DNA of 64,000 nt. Origin: Flavisphingomonas formosensis. GTDB lineage: Bacteria; Pseudomonadota; Alphaproteobacteria; Sphingomonadales; Sphingomonadaceae. The translations under genes and the position numbers were made by a program. Position 1 is the stretch's first letter; every line of letters begins with the position of its first letter. The notes under the pieces were generated by a model. That model was not told the DNA's origin, searched no databases, and saw nothing but the letters and a program-made list of their open reading frames with translations. This document shows positions 17,011 to 28,143 of this stretch, piece by piece. Where the stretch lies: positions 372,001 through 436,000 of the forward strand of contig NZ_WRPK01000003.1 in assembly GCF_009755815.1 (NCBI RefSeq), given 5' to 3'.

Positions 17011-17793
17011 GTGACATCCTACAGCTATGCGAAAGTCGATCGGCACGATCACGTCACCGTGATCACGCTCAATCGTCCCGAGGTGCTGAATGCATTGCAC
17101 GGGCCCGCCAATCGCGAGCTGGACGGCATATTCCGGCTCTTTGCCGAGGATCCGGACCAGTGGGTCGCGATCGTCACCGGCGCCGGCGATCGCGCCTTCT
17201 GCGCGGGTTACGCCCTGAAGTCCGTCGCCGATGCCGGCGTCGAGCTTCCGCCCGGCGGCTTCGCCGGCATCACGGCGCGCTTCGACATGGTCAAGCCGGT
17301 GATCGCCGCGGTGAACGGTTTCGCCTTCGGCGGCGGTTTCGAGACGGCGCTGGCCTGCGACATCATCGTCGCGTCGGACGATGCGCAGTTCGCACTGCCG
17401 GAGCCGCGCGTCGGCCTCGCCGCGATGGCCGGTGGCCTGCTGCGGCTGCCGCGCGCGATCGGCGAGAAGAGGGCGATGGAGATCATCCTCACCTGCCGCC
17501 GCGTGAGCGCCGAAGAGGGGCGGGCGCTCGGCTTCGTCGCCGATGTCGTCCCGCGCGAGCGGCTGATGGAGCGAGCGATGGAGATCGCGGCCAGCATCTG
17601 CCAGGCGAGCCCCGCCGCCATCCGTGCGTCCAAGGAAGTGGCAGGCCGGCTTGCTGCCGACGAGCCCTTGTCCCGAGCCTATGTCCTGCAGAACGAGGCG
17701 CCGGCCGTCGCGGCCATGCTGGTTTCGCCCGATCTGATGGAAGGCCCGCTCGCTTTCTCCGAAAAGCGCACGCCCCGCTGGAGCGGACGCTGA
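17011..17793 (+). CDS. Enoyl-CoA hydratase/isomerase family protein
   Basis: 260-aa crotonase-fold enzyme, probably hydrating enoyl-CoA in fatty-acid or aromatic acid breakdown. Oxyanion-hole segment GAGDRAFCAGYALKS at about 54-68; both crotonase glutamates are present, in GGGFETALACD and FALPEPRVGL. GTG 17011 is chosen for AAGGAGAGG upstream; the frame extends to 16861 without family support. Exact substrate unknown. Confidence 0.88.
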   Translation: MTSYSYAKVDRHDHVTVITLNRPEVLNALHGPANRELDGIFRLFAEDPDQWVAIVTGAGDRAFCAGYALKSVADAGVELPPGGFAGITARFDMVKPVIAAVNGFAFGGGFETALACDIIVASDDAQFALPEPRVGLAAMAGGLLRLPRAIGEKRAMEIILTCRRVSAEEGRALGFVADVVPRERLMERAMEIAASICQASPAAIRASKEVAGRLAADEPLSRAYVLQNEAPAVAAMLVSPDLMEGPLAFSEKRTPRWSGR

Positions 17794-17932
17794 TCGCCTA
17801 ACCCGTTCAGCGCGGTCTCGGCCCGTCGGCGCGAGCCGGCCCGCGCTCGCGGCGTGATGCCGCGCGCCTATTTCTTCGCCGAAGCGGATGCGGCGTTCGG
17901 CCTACCGTTCGCCAGCCGCTAACCTCCGGCGC

Positions 17933-18982
17933 TCAGCGCCGGCCGATACGCCGCATGCGATGATTGTCCAGCAGCGCTGCGTTGCCGCGGCCGAAGGCCA
18001 TATCCTTTACAAAATCCGCCCCGAGCATCGTGTAAGGGAAACCTGGCTCGATCGCCGTCTTCGCATCCAGCATCGCGAGATGCTCGGGATCGAGCTTGAG
18101 ATCCAGGCAGCCGAGATTGTCCTTGAGTTGATCGGCGTTTCGCCCGGCGATGATCGGGATCACCCCGGCCTCGGGACGGAGCTGCATGATCGCGGCCAGC
18201 GCCACCTGTGAGGGCGAGCGACCGACCTGCTTAGCGATGTCGACCACGAGCTGCGCGATCTCCTGGCTGCGCTGCGGGATCTGATCGCGCTGCTGGCGGG
18301 TCGGCTGGTCGGTTCCGTTGCCGAGGAACTTGCCCGAGAGTATGCCCTGCGCCAGCGGCGACCAGGCCGTGACGCCGAGATCGAGTTCCTCGGCCATCGG
18401 GATCAGCTCGCGTTCCGCAGTGCGTTCGGTGAGGCTATATTCCACCTGCATGCCGATGAAAGGGGACCAGCCCCGCAACTCCGCGATCGTATTGGCCCGC
18501 GCGATCTGCCAGGCGGGCACGTCGGATACCGCGACATAGAGGATCTTGCCCGCCGAGACGAGATCGTCGAGCCCGCGCATGATCTCTTCGGCCGGCGTGG
18601 TGTAGTCCCAGAAATGCAGAAGATAGAGATCGATATAATCGGTGCCGAGGCGGCGCAGCGACTCCTCCACGCAATGACGCATGTTCTTGCGGCTGTTGCC
18701 GGACTTGGAGATGTCCGTGCCGGTGTGCGGCGTATATTTGGTCGCGACGACGAAATGGTCGCGATCGGCACGGACGCAGTCGCCGACCAGGCGCTCGCTC
18801 GCGCCTTCGGTATAGACATGCGCGGTATCGATGAAATTGCCGCCCGCCTCCGCGAAGGCATCGAACATCGCCCGGCTCGCCGCGTCGTCTCCGCCCCAGC
18901 CCCAATCGGAGCCGAACGTCATCGCCCCCAGGCACAGTTCCGAAACCCGCAATCCCGATTTGCCGTGCAGCCTGTAACGCAT
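17933..18982 (-). CDS. Aldo/keto reductase
   Basis: About 349-aa NAD(P)H-dependent (alpha/beta)8 oxidoreductase. The catalytic tetrad is visible: D and Y in [16 protein letters not shown] in [12 protein letters not shown] in LYLLHFWDY; the cofactor segment is [20 protein letters not shown] 18982 ([24 protein letters not shown]) gives the normal N-terminus; ATG 18994 would add four residues. Monocistronic, divergent from msrB. Confidence 0.92.
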   Translation of the reverse strand: MRYRLHGKSGLRVSELCLGAMTFGSDWGWGGDDAASRAMFDAFAEAGGNFIDTAHVYTEGASERLVGDCVRADRDHFVVATKYTPHTGTDISKSGNSRKNMRHCVEESLRRLGTDYIDLYLLHFWDYTTPAEEIMRGLDDLVSAGKILYVAVSDVPAWQIARANTIAELRGWSPFIGMQVEYSLTERTAERELIPMAEELDLGVTAWSPLAQGILSGKFLGNGTDQPTRQQRDQIPQRSQEIAQLVVDIAKQVGRSPSQVALAAIMQLRPEAGVIPIIAGRNADQLKDNLGCLDLKLDPEHLAMLDAKTAIEPGFPYTMLGADFVKDMAFGRGNAALLDNHRMRRIGRR

Positions 18983-19190
18983 GCGGACACCCATTTTGCC
19001 ATGTTCACCGACCGGTGACGCTACGCCCGGCCCGCTCCTCGGCAAGCATGACCGGTGTCGATTGCCGGCCGATGACGGCGATCGGGCCAGCTTTTGCAAG
19101 TCGCGTCGCGGGGCTGGCAATTTGGGCGGGGAGACGCCACTTATCGCCCGAGCGGCCGTCCCCCGGGGACGGTCCCGTCTGGAGGAATGC

Positions 19191-19640
19191 ATGACCCAGT
19201 ATCGCAAGACAGAGGAGGCCCTATCGCGCCTGACGCCGGAACAGTATCGCGTCACCCAGCAGAGCGGTACCGAGCGGCCGGGCACCGGCGAATATCTCTA
19301 CAACAAGCAGGCCGGCATCTATGTGGATGTGGTCTCCGGTGAACCGCTGTTCGCCTCGTCCGACAAATATGAATCGGGCTGCGGCTGGCCGAGCTTCACC
19401 AAGCCGATCGAGCCGGCCAACGTCGCCGAACTGCGCGACACCTCGCACGGCATGATCCGTATCGAGGTGCGTTCGTCCAACGGCGACAGCCATCTAGGCC
19501 ATGTCTTTCCCGACGGCCCGCCCGATCGCGGCGGCCTGCGCTATTGCATCAATTCCGCGTCGCTGCGTTTCGTGCCCCGGGATGCTATGGAGGCCGAAGG
19601 CTACGGCGCCTATCTCGACCAAGTGGAGGATGTGGAATGA
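19191..19640 (+). CDS. msrB: Peptide-methionine (R)-S-oxide reductase, zinc-free type
   Basis: 149-aa MsrB reducing methionine-R-sulfoxide in proteins. The signature [30 protein letters not shown] and catalytic Cys in [12 protein letters not shown] are present. The two CxxC zinc pairs of many MsrBs are absent (VDVVSGEP and SSNGDSH stand in their places). ATG 19191 follows GGAGGA. Overlaps msrA by four bases. Confidence 0.96.
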   Translation: MTQYRKTEEALSRLTPEQYRVTQQSGTERPGTGEYLYNKQAGIYVDVVSGEPLFASSDKYESGCGWPSFTKPIEPANVAELRDTSHGMIRIEVRSSNGDSHLGHVFPDGPPDRGGLRYCINSASLRFVPRDAMEAEGYGAYLDQVEDVE

Positions 19641-20143
19641 GCGTGGAACGTGCCGTCCTGGCCGGGGGATGCTTCTGGGGCATGCAGGATCTGATCCGGC
19701 GGCAGCCCGGCGTGATATCGACCCGCGTCGGCTATAGCGGTGGCGACGTGCCCAACGCCACCTATCGCAACCATGGCACCCATGCCGAGGCGATCGAGAT
19801 CCTCTTCGATCCTGCGGTGACGGACTATCGGGCGATCCTGGAATATTTCTTCCAGATCCATGATCCGACGACGCGCAACCGCCAGGGCAATGACATCGGC
19901 ATGAGCTATCGTTCGGCGATCTATTATACGAGCGAGGAGCAGAAGCGCATCGCCCAAGAGACGATCGCGGACGTCGATGCATCCGGCCTGTGGCCAGGCA
20001 AGGTGGTCACCGAGGTCGAGCCGGTGGGCGATTTCTGGGAAGCCGAGCCCGAGCACCAGGATTATCTGGAGCGCATCCCCAACGGCTACACCTGCCACTT
20101 CCCGCGTCCCAACTGGAAGCTGCCGAGGCGCGCCGCGGCGTGA
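19637..20143 (+). CDS. msrA: Peptide-methionine (S)-S-oxide reductase
   Basis: 168-aa MsrA, the S-sulfoxide partner of MsrB. Catalytic C12 lies in GGCFWG, followed by GYSGG, NATY and the typical [11 protein letters not shown] block; YTCHFPR near the C-terminus carries one further Cys for recycling. The ATGA overlap with msrB makes a coupled two-gene operon covering both methionine sulfoxide epimers. Confidence 0.96.
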   Translation: MSVERAVLAGGCFWGMQDLIRRQPGVISTRVGYSGGDVPNATYRNHGTHAEAIEILFDPAVTDYRAILEYFFQIHDPTTRNRQGNDIGMSYRSAIYYTSEEQKRIAQETIADVDASGLWPGKVVTEVEPVGDFWEAEPEHQDYLERIPNGYTCHFPRPNWKLPRRAAA

Positions 20144-20190
20144 GGAAAAGGGATCTGGCCGGGTCGAAGGCGCCCGGCCAGACCCCATCC

Positions 20191-20220
20191 GTCATGCTGA
20201 ACTTGTTTCAGCATCCACCG
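20191..20220 (+). repeat. Left 30-bp inverted repeat flanking the GIY-YIG gene
   Basis: This 30-bp stretch is the exact reverse complement of 20566-20595. It is itself a near palindrome (ATGCTGAA...TTCAGCAT). It ends four bases from the stop of the GIY-YIG gene. Confidence 0.9.
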
Positions 20221-20224
20221 GTCG

Positions 20225-20536
20225 TCAGTCGCCCGCTATCGGTTCAAACCCCAACGCTACGGCGAGATCCTGCCAATCGGGATTCTCCTGTTCGATAAGG
20301 GTCAGCTTCCATTCGCGTCGCCAGTGCTTCAGCTGCTTTTCGCGTGCTCTGGCGCATGTCATGTCCTCAAATATTTCGAAATGGACGACATGCTTCACGT
20401 CGTACCGGGCTGTGAAGCCGCGTCTGTCTGAGGTTCGATGTTGATGTAGGCGGGCCGTCAGATTGGACGTGACGCCGATATACAGCGTCCCGTTCCGGTT
20501 GCTGGCGAGAATGTACACGGAAGGCTGGCGGCCCAT
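20225..20536 (-). CDS. GIY-YIG nuclease-domain protein
   Basis: 103-aa single-domain GIY-YIG protein. The motif is VYILAS...GTLYIGVTSNL (residues about 7-25), with R in TARLHQHR, and the remaining conserved block YFEIFEDMTCARAREKQLKHWRREWKLTLIEQ-like ending with the catalytic Glu region. ATG 20536 (MGRQPSVYIL) fits the family; an ATG 18 bases upstream is possible. The gene sits inside a pair of perfect 30-bp inverted repeats, making a 405-bp element-like unit. Cellular role unknown. Confidence 0.9.
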   Translation of the reverse strand: MGRQPSVYILASNRNGTLYIGVTSNLTARLHQHRTSDRRGFTARYDVKHVVHFEIFEDMTCARAREKQLKHWRREWKLTLIEQENPDWQDLAVALGFEPIAGD

Positions 20537-20565
20537 TATCGACCGATAGCACACCGCTTGCTGCG

Positions 20566-20595
20566 CGGTGGATGCTGAAACAAGTTCAGCATGAC
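20566..20595 (-). repeat. Right 30-bp inverted repeat flanking the GIY-YIG gene
   Basis: Exact reverse complement of 20191-20220, located 29 bp upstream of the GIY-YIG start and just before the gltA terminator. Confidence 0.9.
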
Positions 20596-20601
20596 AGATA
20601 G

Positions 20602-20630
20602 AAAAACGCCCCGCCTTTGCAGGCGGGGCG
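20602..20630 (-). terminator. Rho-independent terminator of gltA
   Basis: A perfect 10-bp GC stem (CGCCCCGCCT / AGGCGGGGCG) with loop TTGC, followed on the minus strand by five T. It begins 9 bp after the gltA stop. Confidence 0.92.
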
Positions 20631-20638
20631 CTTCGGGA

Positions 20639-21925
20639 TCAGCGCTTGTCGACCGGGATGTAGTCGCGCTGCGTCGGGCCCGTGTAGAGCTGACGCGGGC
20701 GGCCGATCTTCTGCTCGGGATCCGAGATCATCTCGTTCCACTGCGCCACCCAGCCGACGGTGCGGGCGAGGGCGAAGAGGGCGGTGAACATCGTGGTCGG
20801 GAAGCCGATCGCCGAGAGGATCACGCCCGAGTAGAAGTCGACATTCGGATAGAGCTTCTTCTCGATGAAATAGGGATCGTTGAGCGCGATCTGCTCCAGC
20901 TCGCGGGCGACGTCGAACACCGGATCGGTGACGCCCAGCTTGTCGAGCACTTCGGTCGCGGTCTTCTGCATCACGGTCGCGCGCGGATCGTAATTCTTGT
21001 AGACGCGGTGGCCGAAGCCCATCAGGCGGAACGGATCGTCCTTGTTCTTGGCGCGGGCGATATATTCCGGGATGCGGTCCGGATGGCCGATCTCGCGCAG
21101 CATGTTGAGTGCCGCTTCGTTCGCGCCGCCATGCGCCGGGCCCCACAGGCAGGCGATGCCCGCCGCGATGCAGGCGAAGGGATTGGCGCCCGACGAGCCG
21201 GCGAGGCGCACGGTCGAGGTCGACGCGTTCTGCTCATGATCGGCGTGCAGGATGAAGATCTTGTCCATCGCCGCCTCGATCACCGGATCGACTTCATAGG
21301 GTTCGGCCGGGACGCCGAAGGTCATGCGCAGAAAGTTGCCGGTATAGGACAGCTCGTTCTTCGGATAGAGGAAGGGCTGGCCGATGGAATATTTATAGGC
21401 CATCGCGGCGATCGTCGGCATCTTTGCGATCAGCCGGTGGCTGGCGATCATGCGCTGCTGCGGATCGTCGATGTCGGTCGAGTCATGATAGAAGGCGGAG
21501 AGGGCGCCGACCACGCCGCACATGATCGCCATCGGGTGCGCGTCGCGGCGGAAGCCGCGGTAGAAGGTCGCCAGCTGCTCGTGCAGCATGGTGTGGCGGC
21601 TGATCGTGTAGATGAACTTGTCGAGATCCTGCTGCACCGGCAATTCGCCGTTCAGCAGCAGATAGGCGACCTCCATGAAGCTCGAATTCTCGGCGAGCTG
21701 TCCGATCGGATAGCCGCGGTGAAGCAGCACGCCTGCATCGCCATCGATGTAGGTCAGCTTCGATCGGCAACTGGCGGTCGAGGTGAAACCCGGATCGTAG
21801 GTGAAGACATCGGCCTGGCCGTACAGCTTGCGAATGTCGATCACGTCGGGACCGACCGAACCGGAAAGCACCGGATAATCGAAGCTGTTGTCGCCGATTG
21901 CCAGCTTCACGCTCGTATCCCCCAT
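20639..21925 (-). CDS. gltA: Citrate synthase, type II
   Basis: 428-aa hexameric-type citrate synthase of the TCA cycle, condensing acetyl-CoA with oxaloacetate. Catalytic residues lie in [11 protein letters not shown] (His), [10 protein letters not shown] (His) and [14 protein letters not shown]-type C-terminal region (Asp in NVDFYSG); [14 protein letters not shown] is the family signature. Ends at a strong terminator; gltX lies just upstream on the same strand (23-bp gap). Confidence 0.98.
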   Translation of the reverse strand: MGDTSVKLAIGDNSFDYPVLSGSVGPDVIDIRKLYGQADVFTYDPGFTSTASCRSKLTYIDGDAGVLLHRGYPIGQLAENSSFMEVAYLLLNGELPVQQDLDKFIYTISRHTMLHEQLATFYRGFRRDAHPMAIMCGVVGALSAFYHDSTDIDDPQQRMIASHRLIAKMPTIAAMAYKYSIGQPFLYPKNELSYTGNFLRMTFGVPAEPYEVDPVIEAAMDKIFILHADHEQNASTSTVRLAGSSGANPFACIAAGIACLWGPAHGGANEAALNMLREIGHPDRIPEYIARAKNKDDPFRLMGFGHRVYKNYDPRATVMQKTATEVLDKLGVTDPVFDVARELEQIALNDPYFIEKKLYPNVDFYSGVILSAIGFPTTMFTALFALARTVGWVAQWNEMISDPEQKIGRPRQLYTGPTQRDYIPVDKR

Positions 21926-21948
21926 AGAATCTTCCTTCCGTTCACGAC

Positions 21949-23415
21949 TTATTCGGCTGCGGCCGGCTGAAGCCGGTCGGTGAGCCGCCCTAGGCTTTCC
22001 TCACGCCCGAGCAGCGCGAGCACATCGAATATTCCCGGCGAGGTCGTGCGGCCGGTCAGCGCTGCACGCAGCGGCTGCGCCACCTTGCCGAGACCGACGC
22101 CGGACGCGTCAGCTACGTCACGCACGGCGGCTTCGAGAGACGCCGCGTCCCAGCTTCCGACCGCTGCCAAAGCTCGGTGCGCGGCGGCCAGAAGATCGAG
22201 AGCATGCCCCTCTAGCAAGGAAGCGGCCTTCTCGTCCATGATTATGGGGCGGGTGCGAAACAGGAAAAGCGCACCATCGGCCAACTCAAGCAAATCCTTG
22301 GCCCGTGGCTTGATGAAGGGCATGCTGCGGAGCAGCAAATCGCTTTCCCCAACGCTCAGGTCGCGGCCCAGGAGCGGCTCGACTCGGGGGCGCGCTAACT
22401 CGGCCAGACGGGCATCGTCCGTCTCGCGCATATAGTGCCCGTTGAGGTTCTCGAGCTTCTTGAAATCGAAGCGCGAGGGCGAGCGGCCGATGCCGGCGAG
22501 GTCGAACCATTCGATGGCTTGTTCGCGGCTGATGATCTCGGCATCGCCATGGCCCCAGCCGAGGCGCAGCAGATAGTTGCACACCGCCTCGGGCAACAGC
22601 CCCATCTCGTCGCGATAGGCCTCGACCCCGAGCGCGCCGTGCCGTTTCGAGAGCTTCGCGCCGTCCGCCCCATGGATCAGCGGCACATGCGCATAGACCG
22701 GCTCTGGCCAGCCCATCGCCCGGATCAGGGCGAGCTGGCGGAAGGCATTGTTGAGATGATCGTCGCCGCGGATGACATGGGTGACGCCCATGTCGTGATC
22801 GTCCACCACCACGGCGAGCATATAGGTCGGCGTCCCGTCCGAGCGGAGCAGCACCATGTCGTCGAGTTCGGCATTCTGCACGGTGACGGCACCCTGCACC
22901 TGGTCCTCGATCGTCACCGCCCCCTCGCGCGGCGCCTTCAGCCTGACGACGAACGGCGCGCCCTCCGGCGCCTCGGAAGGATCGCGATCGCGCCAGCGCC
23001 CGTCATAGCGCAGCGGCAGCCCTTTGGCCTTCTGCTCGGCCCGCATCGCCTCCAGCTCCTCGGCGGTGGCGAAGCATTTATAGGCATGGCCCCGCGCCAG
23101 CAGTTCGTGTGCAACCTCGGCATGGCGTTCCGCCCGGGCGAACTGGAACACGGCCTCGCCGTCCCAATCGATCCCCAGCCATTTCAACCCGTCGAGAATC
23201 GCCTCTATCGCCGGCTGCGTCGAGCGGACCCGGTCTGTATCCTCGATCCGCAGCAGGAAGGTGCCGCCGGTGTGACGCGCATAGAGCCAGTTGAACAGCG
23301 CGGTGCGGGCGCCGCCGATGTGCAGGAATCCGGTCGGGGACGGTGCGAAACGGGTAACGATCGGGGATGTGCCGGTGCTTGCGCCCACGCGTATTTTCTC
23401 CACTATCGGGCGCAT
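21949..23415 (-). CDS. gltX: Glutamyl-tRNA synthetase
   Basis: Class I synthetase, 488 aa from ATG 23415. The HIGH-type motif is [12 protein letters not shown], the KMSKS-type loop is KLSKRHGA, and [19 protein letters not shown] is diagnostic. The frame continues to 23445, so the exact start is uncertain. ATG 23415 and the comEC ATG 23414 share the same CATG on opposite strands. Probably co-transcribed with gltA. Confidence 0.96.
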   Translation of the reverse strand: MRPIVEKIRVGASTGTSPIVTRFAPSPTGFLHIGGARTALFNWLYARHTGGTFLLRIEDTDRVRSTQPAIEAILDGLKWLGIDWDGEAVFQFARAERHAEVAHELLARGHAYKCFATAEELEAMRAEQKAKGLPLRYDGRWRDRDPSEAPEGAPFVVRLKAPREGAVTIEDQVQGAVTVQNAELDDMVLLRSDGTPTYMLAVVVDDHDMGVTHVIRGDDHLNNAFRQLALIRAMGWPEPVYAHVPLIHGADGAKLSKRHGALGVEAYRDEMGLLPEAVCNYLLRLGWGHGDAEIISREQAIEWFDLAGIGRSPSRFDFKKLENLNGHYMRETDDARLAELARPRVEPLLGRDLSVGESDLLLRSMPFIKPRAKDLLELADGALFLFRTRPIIMDEKAASLLEGHALDLLAAAHRALAAVGSWDAASLEAAVRDVADASGVGLGKVAQPLRAALTGRTTSPGIFDVLALLGREESLGRLTDRLQPAAAE

Positions 23416-25666
23416 GGCCACGGAATTCGGCACGGCCCCTAGCATGGCTTCCGGCCTGCTTCAAACCGCGCCCGGCATGTGGTGGCGGGCGCGGCTGCGC
23501 GCAAGTCTGAACCGTATCGAAACGGGCCTGGAAGCCGAGCGCGAGCAGCTGCCGCTCTGGCTTCCCGTCGGTTTCGGGCTCGGCATCGCGGCCTGGTTCG
23601 CGCTTCCCCGGCAGGCGGACTGGATCGCGTTCCTGCTGGGCGCCGCCGGGCTCGTCTGCGTCGCGGCGATCGGCTGGCGGGCGACTCGCCTCGGCCGCGG
23701 CATCGCGCTCTTCGCCGGGGTGGCGGCGCTCGGCATGGCACTGATCTGGGGGCGGGCCGAGTGGCTTGCCGCGCCACGTCTCGATCGTCCCGCCATCGCC
23801 GAGTTCTCAGGCGAAATCGAATCGGTCGACCAGCTCCAGGCGCGCGGCATCGTCCGCCTGCTGGTCGCGCCCGACCGGGCCGCGGGCCTGCCGCCGCACG
23901 TGCGCGTCAACGTCGCCGTCGCGGACGCGCCGAAGGATCTCGCACCCGGCATGCGCGTCGCGCTCAAGGCGCGGCTGATGCCGCCCGCGGAGCCCGCCGT
24001 GCCCGGCGCCTATGATTTCGCCCGGATCGCCTGGTTTCAGCAGCTCGGCGCGACGGGCAAGGCGCTCGGCCCGGTCCGCATCCTCTCTCGTCCGCAGGGC
24101 TGGAGCGCCTCGCGCGCGCTGGCCGGCATGCGCGAACGCCTGACCGGCCACATTCACGACCGGCTGGCCGGCGCCCAAGGCGGGATCGCCGCCGCCTTCG
24201 TGACGGGCGACGAAGGCGCGATACCGGAGGAGGATGCGGATGCGATGCGCCGCTCCGGTCTCGCCCATCTGCTCTCGATCAGCGGCCTGCACGTGACGGC
24301 GGTGATCAGCGTCACCATGTGGCTGACGCTGCGCCTGCTCGCGCTCAGCCCGCGCCTTGCCCTGCACGCGCCGCTGCTGCTCGTCGCGGCCGCGGCGGGT
24401 GCGCTCGCGGGCGGCGCCTACACGGTGCTGAGCGGCGCGGAAGTGCCCACCGTCCGCTCCTGGCTCGCGGCCGTCTTCGTCCTCGTCGGCATCGCGCTTG
24501 GCCGCGAGGCGATCACGCTCCGCCTCGTCGCCACCGCCGCGCTGGTGGTGCTCTGCTTCCGGCCGGAGGCGCTGGCAGGGCCGAGCTTCCAGCTCAGCTT
24601 CGCGGCGGTGACGGCGATCGTGGCGATGCACGAGCATGCCGGCATCCGCGCCTTCTTCGCGCCCCGGGACGAAGGCTGGCCGGCCCGGCTCGCACGCTCG
24701 CTCGCCTCGCTGCTGCTCACCGGCCTTGCCGTGGAGGCGGCGCTGGCGCCGATAGCCCTCTATCATTTCCACCAGCAGGGGCTGTACGGCGCACTCGCCA
24801 ACATCGTCGCCATTCCGCTCACCACCTTCGTGATCATGCCGTTGGAAGGGCTGGGGCTGGTCTTCGACATTGCCGGCATCGGCCTGCCTTTCTGGTGGCT
24901 GGCGGGCAAGGCGATCGCGCTGCTGCTTTGGATCGCGCACAGCGTCGGCGCGGCGCCGGGCTCGGTCGCCATGCTTCCGGGCATGCCCGCCGGCGCCTAT
25001 GCGCTGCTGATGGCCGGCGCACTCTGGCTGATGCTGTGGCGCACGCGGCTGCGCTTCGCCGGCTTGCTGCCCTTCGCCATCGGCGCGCTCTGGGCGCTGG
25101 CCGAACCGGCGCCTGATCTGCTGATCACCGGCGATGGGCGCCACATGGCGGTACGCACGCCGGAGGGAACGCTCGCTCTGCTGCGTCCGCGCGCCGGCGA
25201 TTATGTGCGCGGCATGCTCGGCGAAAATGCCGGCGTAGCGGAGGAGGGTGGCGCGCTCGACGATCTGCCCGGGGCCCGCTGCGGCGCGGATCTGTGCGCG
25301 GTCGAGTTGGTGCGTGGCGGCCGCCGCTGGGGTCTGCTCGCGACACGCAGCCCCTATCAGCTGCCGATCGCGGCGATGAACCGCGCCTGTGCCGAAGCCG
25401 ATATCGTCCTGAGCGACCGGCGCCTGCCGCGCAGCTGCCGTCCGCGCTGGCTCAAGGCCGATCGCGCGCTGCTGGCGCAGACCGGCGGCCTCGCCCTCAC
25501 GCTCGGCCGGTCCCGGCTGCGTACGGTGCGCGGGGCAGGGGACGCCTGGCCCTGGCGCGCCCCGTCCGCGTCCATGCCGCATGGGTCAGCGAGCCGGGCC
25601 GGCGGCGGGCCGCGCTATCGCTGGTCCGACCGGCGCAGCCGGGAGTTCAGACCGCACGCTCCATGA
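23414..25666 (+). CDS. comEC: ComEC/Rec2-type DNA uptake channel protein
   Basis: About 750-aa polytopic membrane protein of the ComEC family (DNA transport across the inner membrane in competence). N-terminal helices and a DUF4131-type OB-like soluble region (to about 250) are followed by the competence domain with the signature [16 protein letters not shown] and many helices to about 560. The C-terminal part is soluble; no intact metallo-beta-lactamase HxHxDH motif is seen. Start is uncertain (23414 or 23444). Its 3' end overlaps the convergent acetyltransferase by 20 bp. Confidence 0.88.
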   Translation: MATEFGTAPSMASGLLQTAPGMWWRARLRASLNRIETGLEAEREQLPLWLPVGFGLGIAAWFALPRQADWIAFLLGAAGLVCVAAIGWRATRLGRGIALFAGVAALGMALIWGRAEWLAAPRLDRPAIAEFSGEIESVDQLQARGIVRLLVAPDRAAGLPPHVRVNVAVADAPKDLAPGMRVALKARLMPPAEPAVPGAYDFARIAWFQQLGATGKALGPVRILSRPQGWSASRALAGMRERLTGHIHDRLAGAQGGIAAAFVTGDEGAIPEEDADAMRRSGLAHLLSISGLHVTAVISVTMWLTLRLLALSPRLALHAPLLLVAAAAGALAGGAYTVLSGAEVPTVRSWLAAVFVLVGIALGREAITLRLVATAALVVLCFRPEALAGPSFQLSFAAVTAIVAMHEHAGIRAFFAPRDEGWPARLARSLASLLLTGLAVEAALAPIALYHFHQQGLYGALANIVAIPLTTFVIMPLEGLGLVFDIAGIGLPFWWLAGKAIALLLWIAHSVGAAPGSVAMLPGMPAGAYALLMAGALWLMLWRTRLRFAGLLPFAIGALWALAEPAPDLLITGDGRHMAVRTPEGTLALLRPRAGDYVRGMLGENAGVAEEGGALDDLPGARCGADLCAVELVRGGRRWGLLATRSPYQLPIAAMNRACAEADIVLSDRRLPRSCRPRWLKADRALLAQTGGLALTLGRSRLRTVRGAGDAWPWRAPSASMPHGSASRAGGGPRYRWSDRRSREFRPHAP

Positions 25667-26156
25667 ACACCACGTCGAGATCGCGGCCGAACTTGTGGCC
25701 CGCATCGTGCAATATGCCGGCATGGCTGAAGCCCAGCCTCTCGTGCAGCGCGATCGATCCGCGATTGGCGGAATCGCCGATCACCGCGAACATCCGGCGA
25801 AAGCCGTGATCTCCGGCGGAAACGATCAGCGCGCCGAGCAACGCCCGCCCGACGCCGCGGCCGAACCAGTCCTCCCGCACATAGACGGAATCCTCGCACG
25901 CGTAGCGATAGGCCGCCCGATCGCGAAATTGTGCGCAATAAGCGTAGCCGGCGATGACATGATCCGCCTCGGCGACCAGCCAGGGCCAGCCCCTCGCGAT
26001 CACCGCCTCCATGCGATCGGCGATCGCGCCGGCGCTCGGCGGTTCCTCTTCGAAGGTGCCGGTGCCGTGCAGCACATGGTGCGAATAGATTTGCGATATC
26101 GCGAGGGCGTCGCGCCCTGCGATCGCCGGGCGAACGATGAGATCGGCTCCAGACAT
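25647..26156 (-). CDS. GNAT N-acetyltransferase, phosphinothricin-acetyltransferase-like
   Basis: 169-aa GNAT enzyme of the PAT/MnaT group. Hallmarks are IYSHHVLHGTGTFEEEPPS at the N-terminus, the acetyl-CoA loop VREDWFGRGVGRALL and the C-terminal LHERLGFSHAGILHDAGHKFGR. Related enzymes acetylate phosphinothricin, methionine sulfoximine or similar amino acid analogues; the real substrate is unknown. ATG 26156 chosen on family length. Confidence 0.9.
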   Translation of the reverse strand: MSGADLIVRPAIAGRDALAISQIYSHHVLHGTGTFEEEPPSAGAIADRMEAVIARGWPWLVAEADHVIAGYAYCAQFRDRAAYRYACEDSVYVREDWFGRGVGRALLGALIVSAGDHGFRRMFAVIGDSANRGSIALHERLGFSHAGILHDAGHKFGRDLDVVFMERAV

Positions 26157-26212
26157 GCTGCGCAAATTGCCGCAACCGCGCCGCAATGCAACGGGTTGCG
26201 GCATGCAGCACG

Positions 26213-26902
26213 TCAGTAGCGGCGCAACAACCCGGCGAGGCGGCCCTGGACGCGGACCTGATCCGGCGCATAACGCTGCGCATCATAGGCGCGATTGGCC
26301 GGATCGAGTCGGACCATCGAGCCTTCGCGGCGGAAATATTTGAGCGTCGCTTCGCTCTCGTCGATCAGGGCGACGATGATCTCACCGTCCCGCGCGGTAT
26401 CGGTGCGGCGGATCAGCGCATAGTCGCCATCGAGGATGCCGGCTTCGACCATCGAGTCGCCGGAGACCTCCAGCGCATAATGCTCGCCCGGCCCGAGCAG
26501 CGCGGCCGGGACCGACAGGCTGTTCTGGCCCTCCATCGCCTCGATCGGCAAGCCGGCCGCGATCCGGCCGTGGAGCGGAATTTCGAGCACGTCGTTCGCC
26601 GCAGCCGGCGCCTGCGGCCGCTGCGGCGCCTTGAACGGCACCACCGTGTCTTCCGCGGCCGGCGCTGCGGGGGCATCGGCCTTGGTCCGTTCCGGCATGC
26701 GCAGGATTTCGAGCGCGCGGGCGCGGTTGGGCAGGCGGCGGAGGAAGGCGCGTTCCTCCAACGCGCTGATCAGCCTGTGCACCCCCGACTTGGATTTGAG
26801 GTCGAGCGCCTCTTTCATCTCCTCGAAGGAAGGAGACACACCCGTCTCGGCAAGACGGTCATGGATGAAGCAGAGCAGTTCATGCTGCTTGCGCGTGAGC
26901 AT
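26213..26902 (-). CDS. lexA: LexA repressor
   Basis: 229-aa SOS repressor. N-terminal winged helix ([33 protein letters not shown]), a linker longer than in E. coli, the self-cleavage site AAG-L (IAAGLPIEA), Ser in SGDSMVEAG and Lys in SEATLKYFR. An SOS box lies 18 bp upstream of the start, so autoregulation is expected. It follows moeA by 56 bp on the same strand. Confidence 0.97.
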   Translation of the reverse strand: MLTRKQHELLCFIHDRLAETGVSPSFEEMKEALDLKSKSGVHRLISALEERAFLRRLPNRARALEILRMPERTKADAPAAPAAEDTVVPFKAPQRPQAPAAANDVLEIPLHGRIAAGLPIEAMEGQNSLSVPAALLGPGEHYALEVSGDSMVEAGILDGDYALIRRTDTARDGEIIVALIDESEATLKYFRREGSMVRLDPANRAYDAQRYAPDQVRVQGRLAGLLRRY

Positions 26903-26919
26903 GGCGCAATCCCCTTAAG

Positions 26920-26934
26920 GAACGAACGGGGAAC
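26920..26934 (-). promoter_or_regulatory. LexA (SOS) box
   Basis: Minus strand GTTC-CCCGTTC-GTTC, an exact match to the alphaproteobacterial GTTC-N7-GTTC box. A weaker overlapping copy (GTTT-N7-GTTC) lies at 26931-26945. Confidence 0.85.
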
Positions 26935-26958
26935 GTCTAGGAAACGAACGGCGCGATG

Positions 26959-28143
26959 TCAAGCGATGTCGAGGATTTCCACGGTTTCGCCCTCATCCCG
27001 CGCCGGCGCATAGGGCGGCCGCACGATCAGCGCTTGTGCTTCGGCAAGCATCGCCAGCGCCGCACTGTCCTGTCCCGAGAGCGGGAAGGCGCGCCCGTCG
27101 GCGATCCGCGCGCGCAGATATTCGGCGCGCTTATCCGTCGCGGCCACGGTTCCGCCGAGGGGCACGAGGCGCGGTGCCGGGATCGGCGCCGCTGCGCCGA
27201 GCGCGGAGCGGATCAACGGCAGCAGGAACAGCGTGGCGGTCACGAAGGCCGAGACGGGATTGCCCGGCAGGCCGAGCACCGTTGCGTCGCCGAGCCTGCC
27301 CCCCATGATCGGCTTGCCTGGCTTCATCGCGGCTCTCCAGAAATCCAGCGAGGCGCCTGCCCGTTCGAGTGCCGGCCGCACGAGATCGTGATCGCCCACC
27401 GATGCACCGCCGGTGGTGACGATGATGTCGGCACGCGCACCCGCGAAGGCGGTCGCAATCGCATCGAGATCGTCGCGCACGATGCCGAGATCCTCGATCT
27501 CGACCGGTAGGGCGGCGAGCAGGGCGGCGAGCATCGGCGCGTTGGAGGAGGGCAGCTGAACGCCGTGCGTCGGCGTGCCCGGCGGCACCAGTTCGTCACC
27601 CGTCGAGATCAGGGCGATGCGCGGCCGCCGCCGTACCTGCAGCACGCCGTGCCCGCCGACCGCGGCCAGCCCGATCCGCGCCGGAGTCAGCCTTTCGCCC
27701 GCCTCGATCAGCCGGTCGCCCGATCGGAAATCGCTGCCCAGCGGGCGGACATGGGCGTGCCGGCGCGGCGGCCCGTCACCGCTCAGGCGGAGCCGCTCGC
27801 CCTCGCGTGCGGCATCTTCCTGCACCAGGATCGTGTCGGCTTCGGGCGGCAGCGGCGCGCCGGTGAAGATGCGCAGTGCTTGTCCAGGCTTGAGCGGCGT
27901 TGCCGCCGCCGTGCCGGGGGTGGATTCGCCCTCGGCCAGCGTCCACGGGCCGGGCAGCTCGCCGAACCGGATCGCATAGCCGTCCATCGCCGACAGGTCG
28001 GCCGCGGGCTGGGTGCGGTTCGCCTCGATCGGCTCGATGGCCCAGCGTCCCGCTGCCGCGGCGAGTGGCACCATTTCCGTCGCCAGCACGGGAGCCAGCG
28101 CCAGGATGCGCGCCTGCGCCTCGGCGACGGAGAGCAGGCTCAT
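26959..28143 (-). CDS. moeA: Molybdopterin molybdenumtransferase
   Basis: 394-aa MoeA, inserting molybdate into adenylylated molybdopterin. Typical blocks are [45 protein letters not shown], the MoCF-like [13 protein letters not shown] and PGKPIMGG...[15 protein letters not shown] 28143 overlaps the moaC stop (ATGA); a frame running to 28386 is antisense noise over moaC. Confidence 0.96.
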   Translation of the reverse strand: MSLLSVAEAQARILALAPVLATEMVPLAAAAGRWAIEPIEANRTQPAADLSAMDGYAIRFGELPGPWTLAEGESTPGTAAATPLKPGQALRIFTGAPLPPEADTILVQEDAAREGERLRLSGDGPPRRHAHVRPLGSDFRSGDRLIEAGERLTPARIGLAAVGGHGVLQVRRRPRIALISTGDELVPPGTPTHGVQLPSSNAPMLAALLAALPVEIEDLGIVRDDLDAIATAFAGARADIIVTTGGASVGDHDLVRPALERAGASLDFWRAAMKPGKPIMGGRLGDATVLGLPGNPVSAFVTATLFLLPLIRSALGAAAPIPAPRLVPLGGTVAATDKRAEYLRARIADGRAFPLSGQDSAALAMLAEAQALIVRPPYAPARDEGETVEILDIA

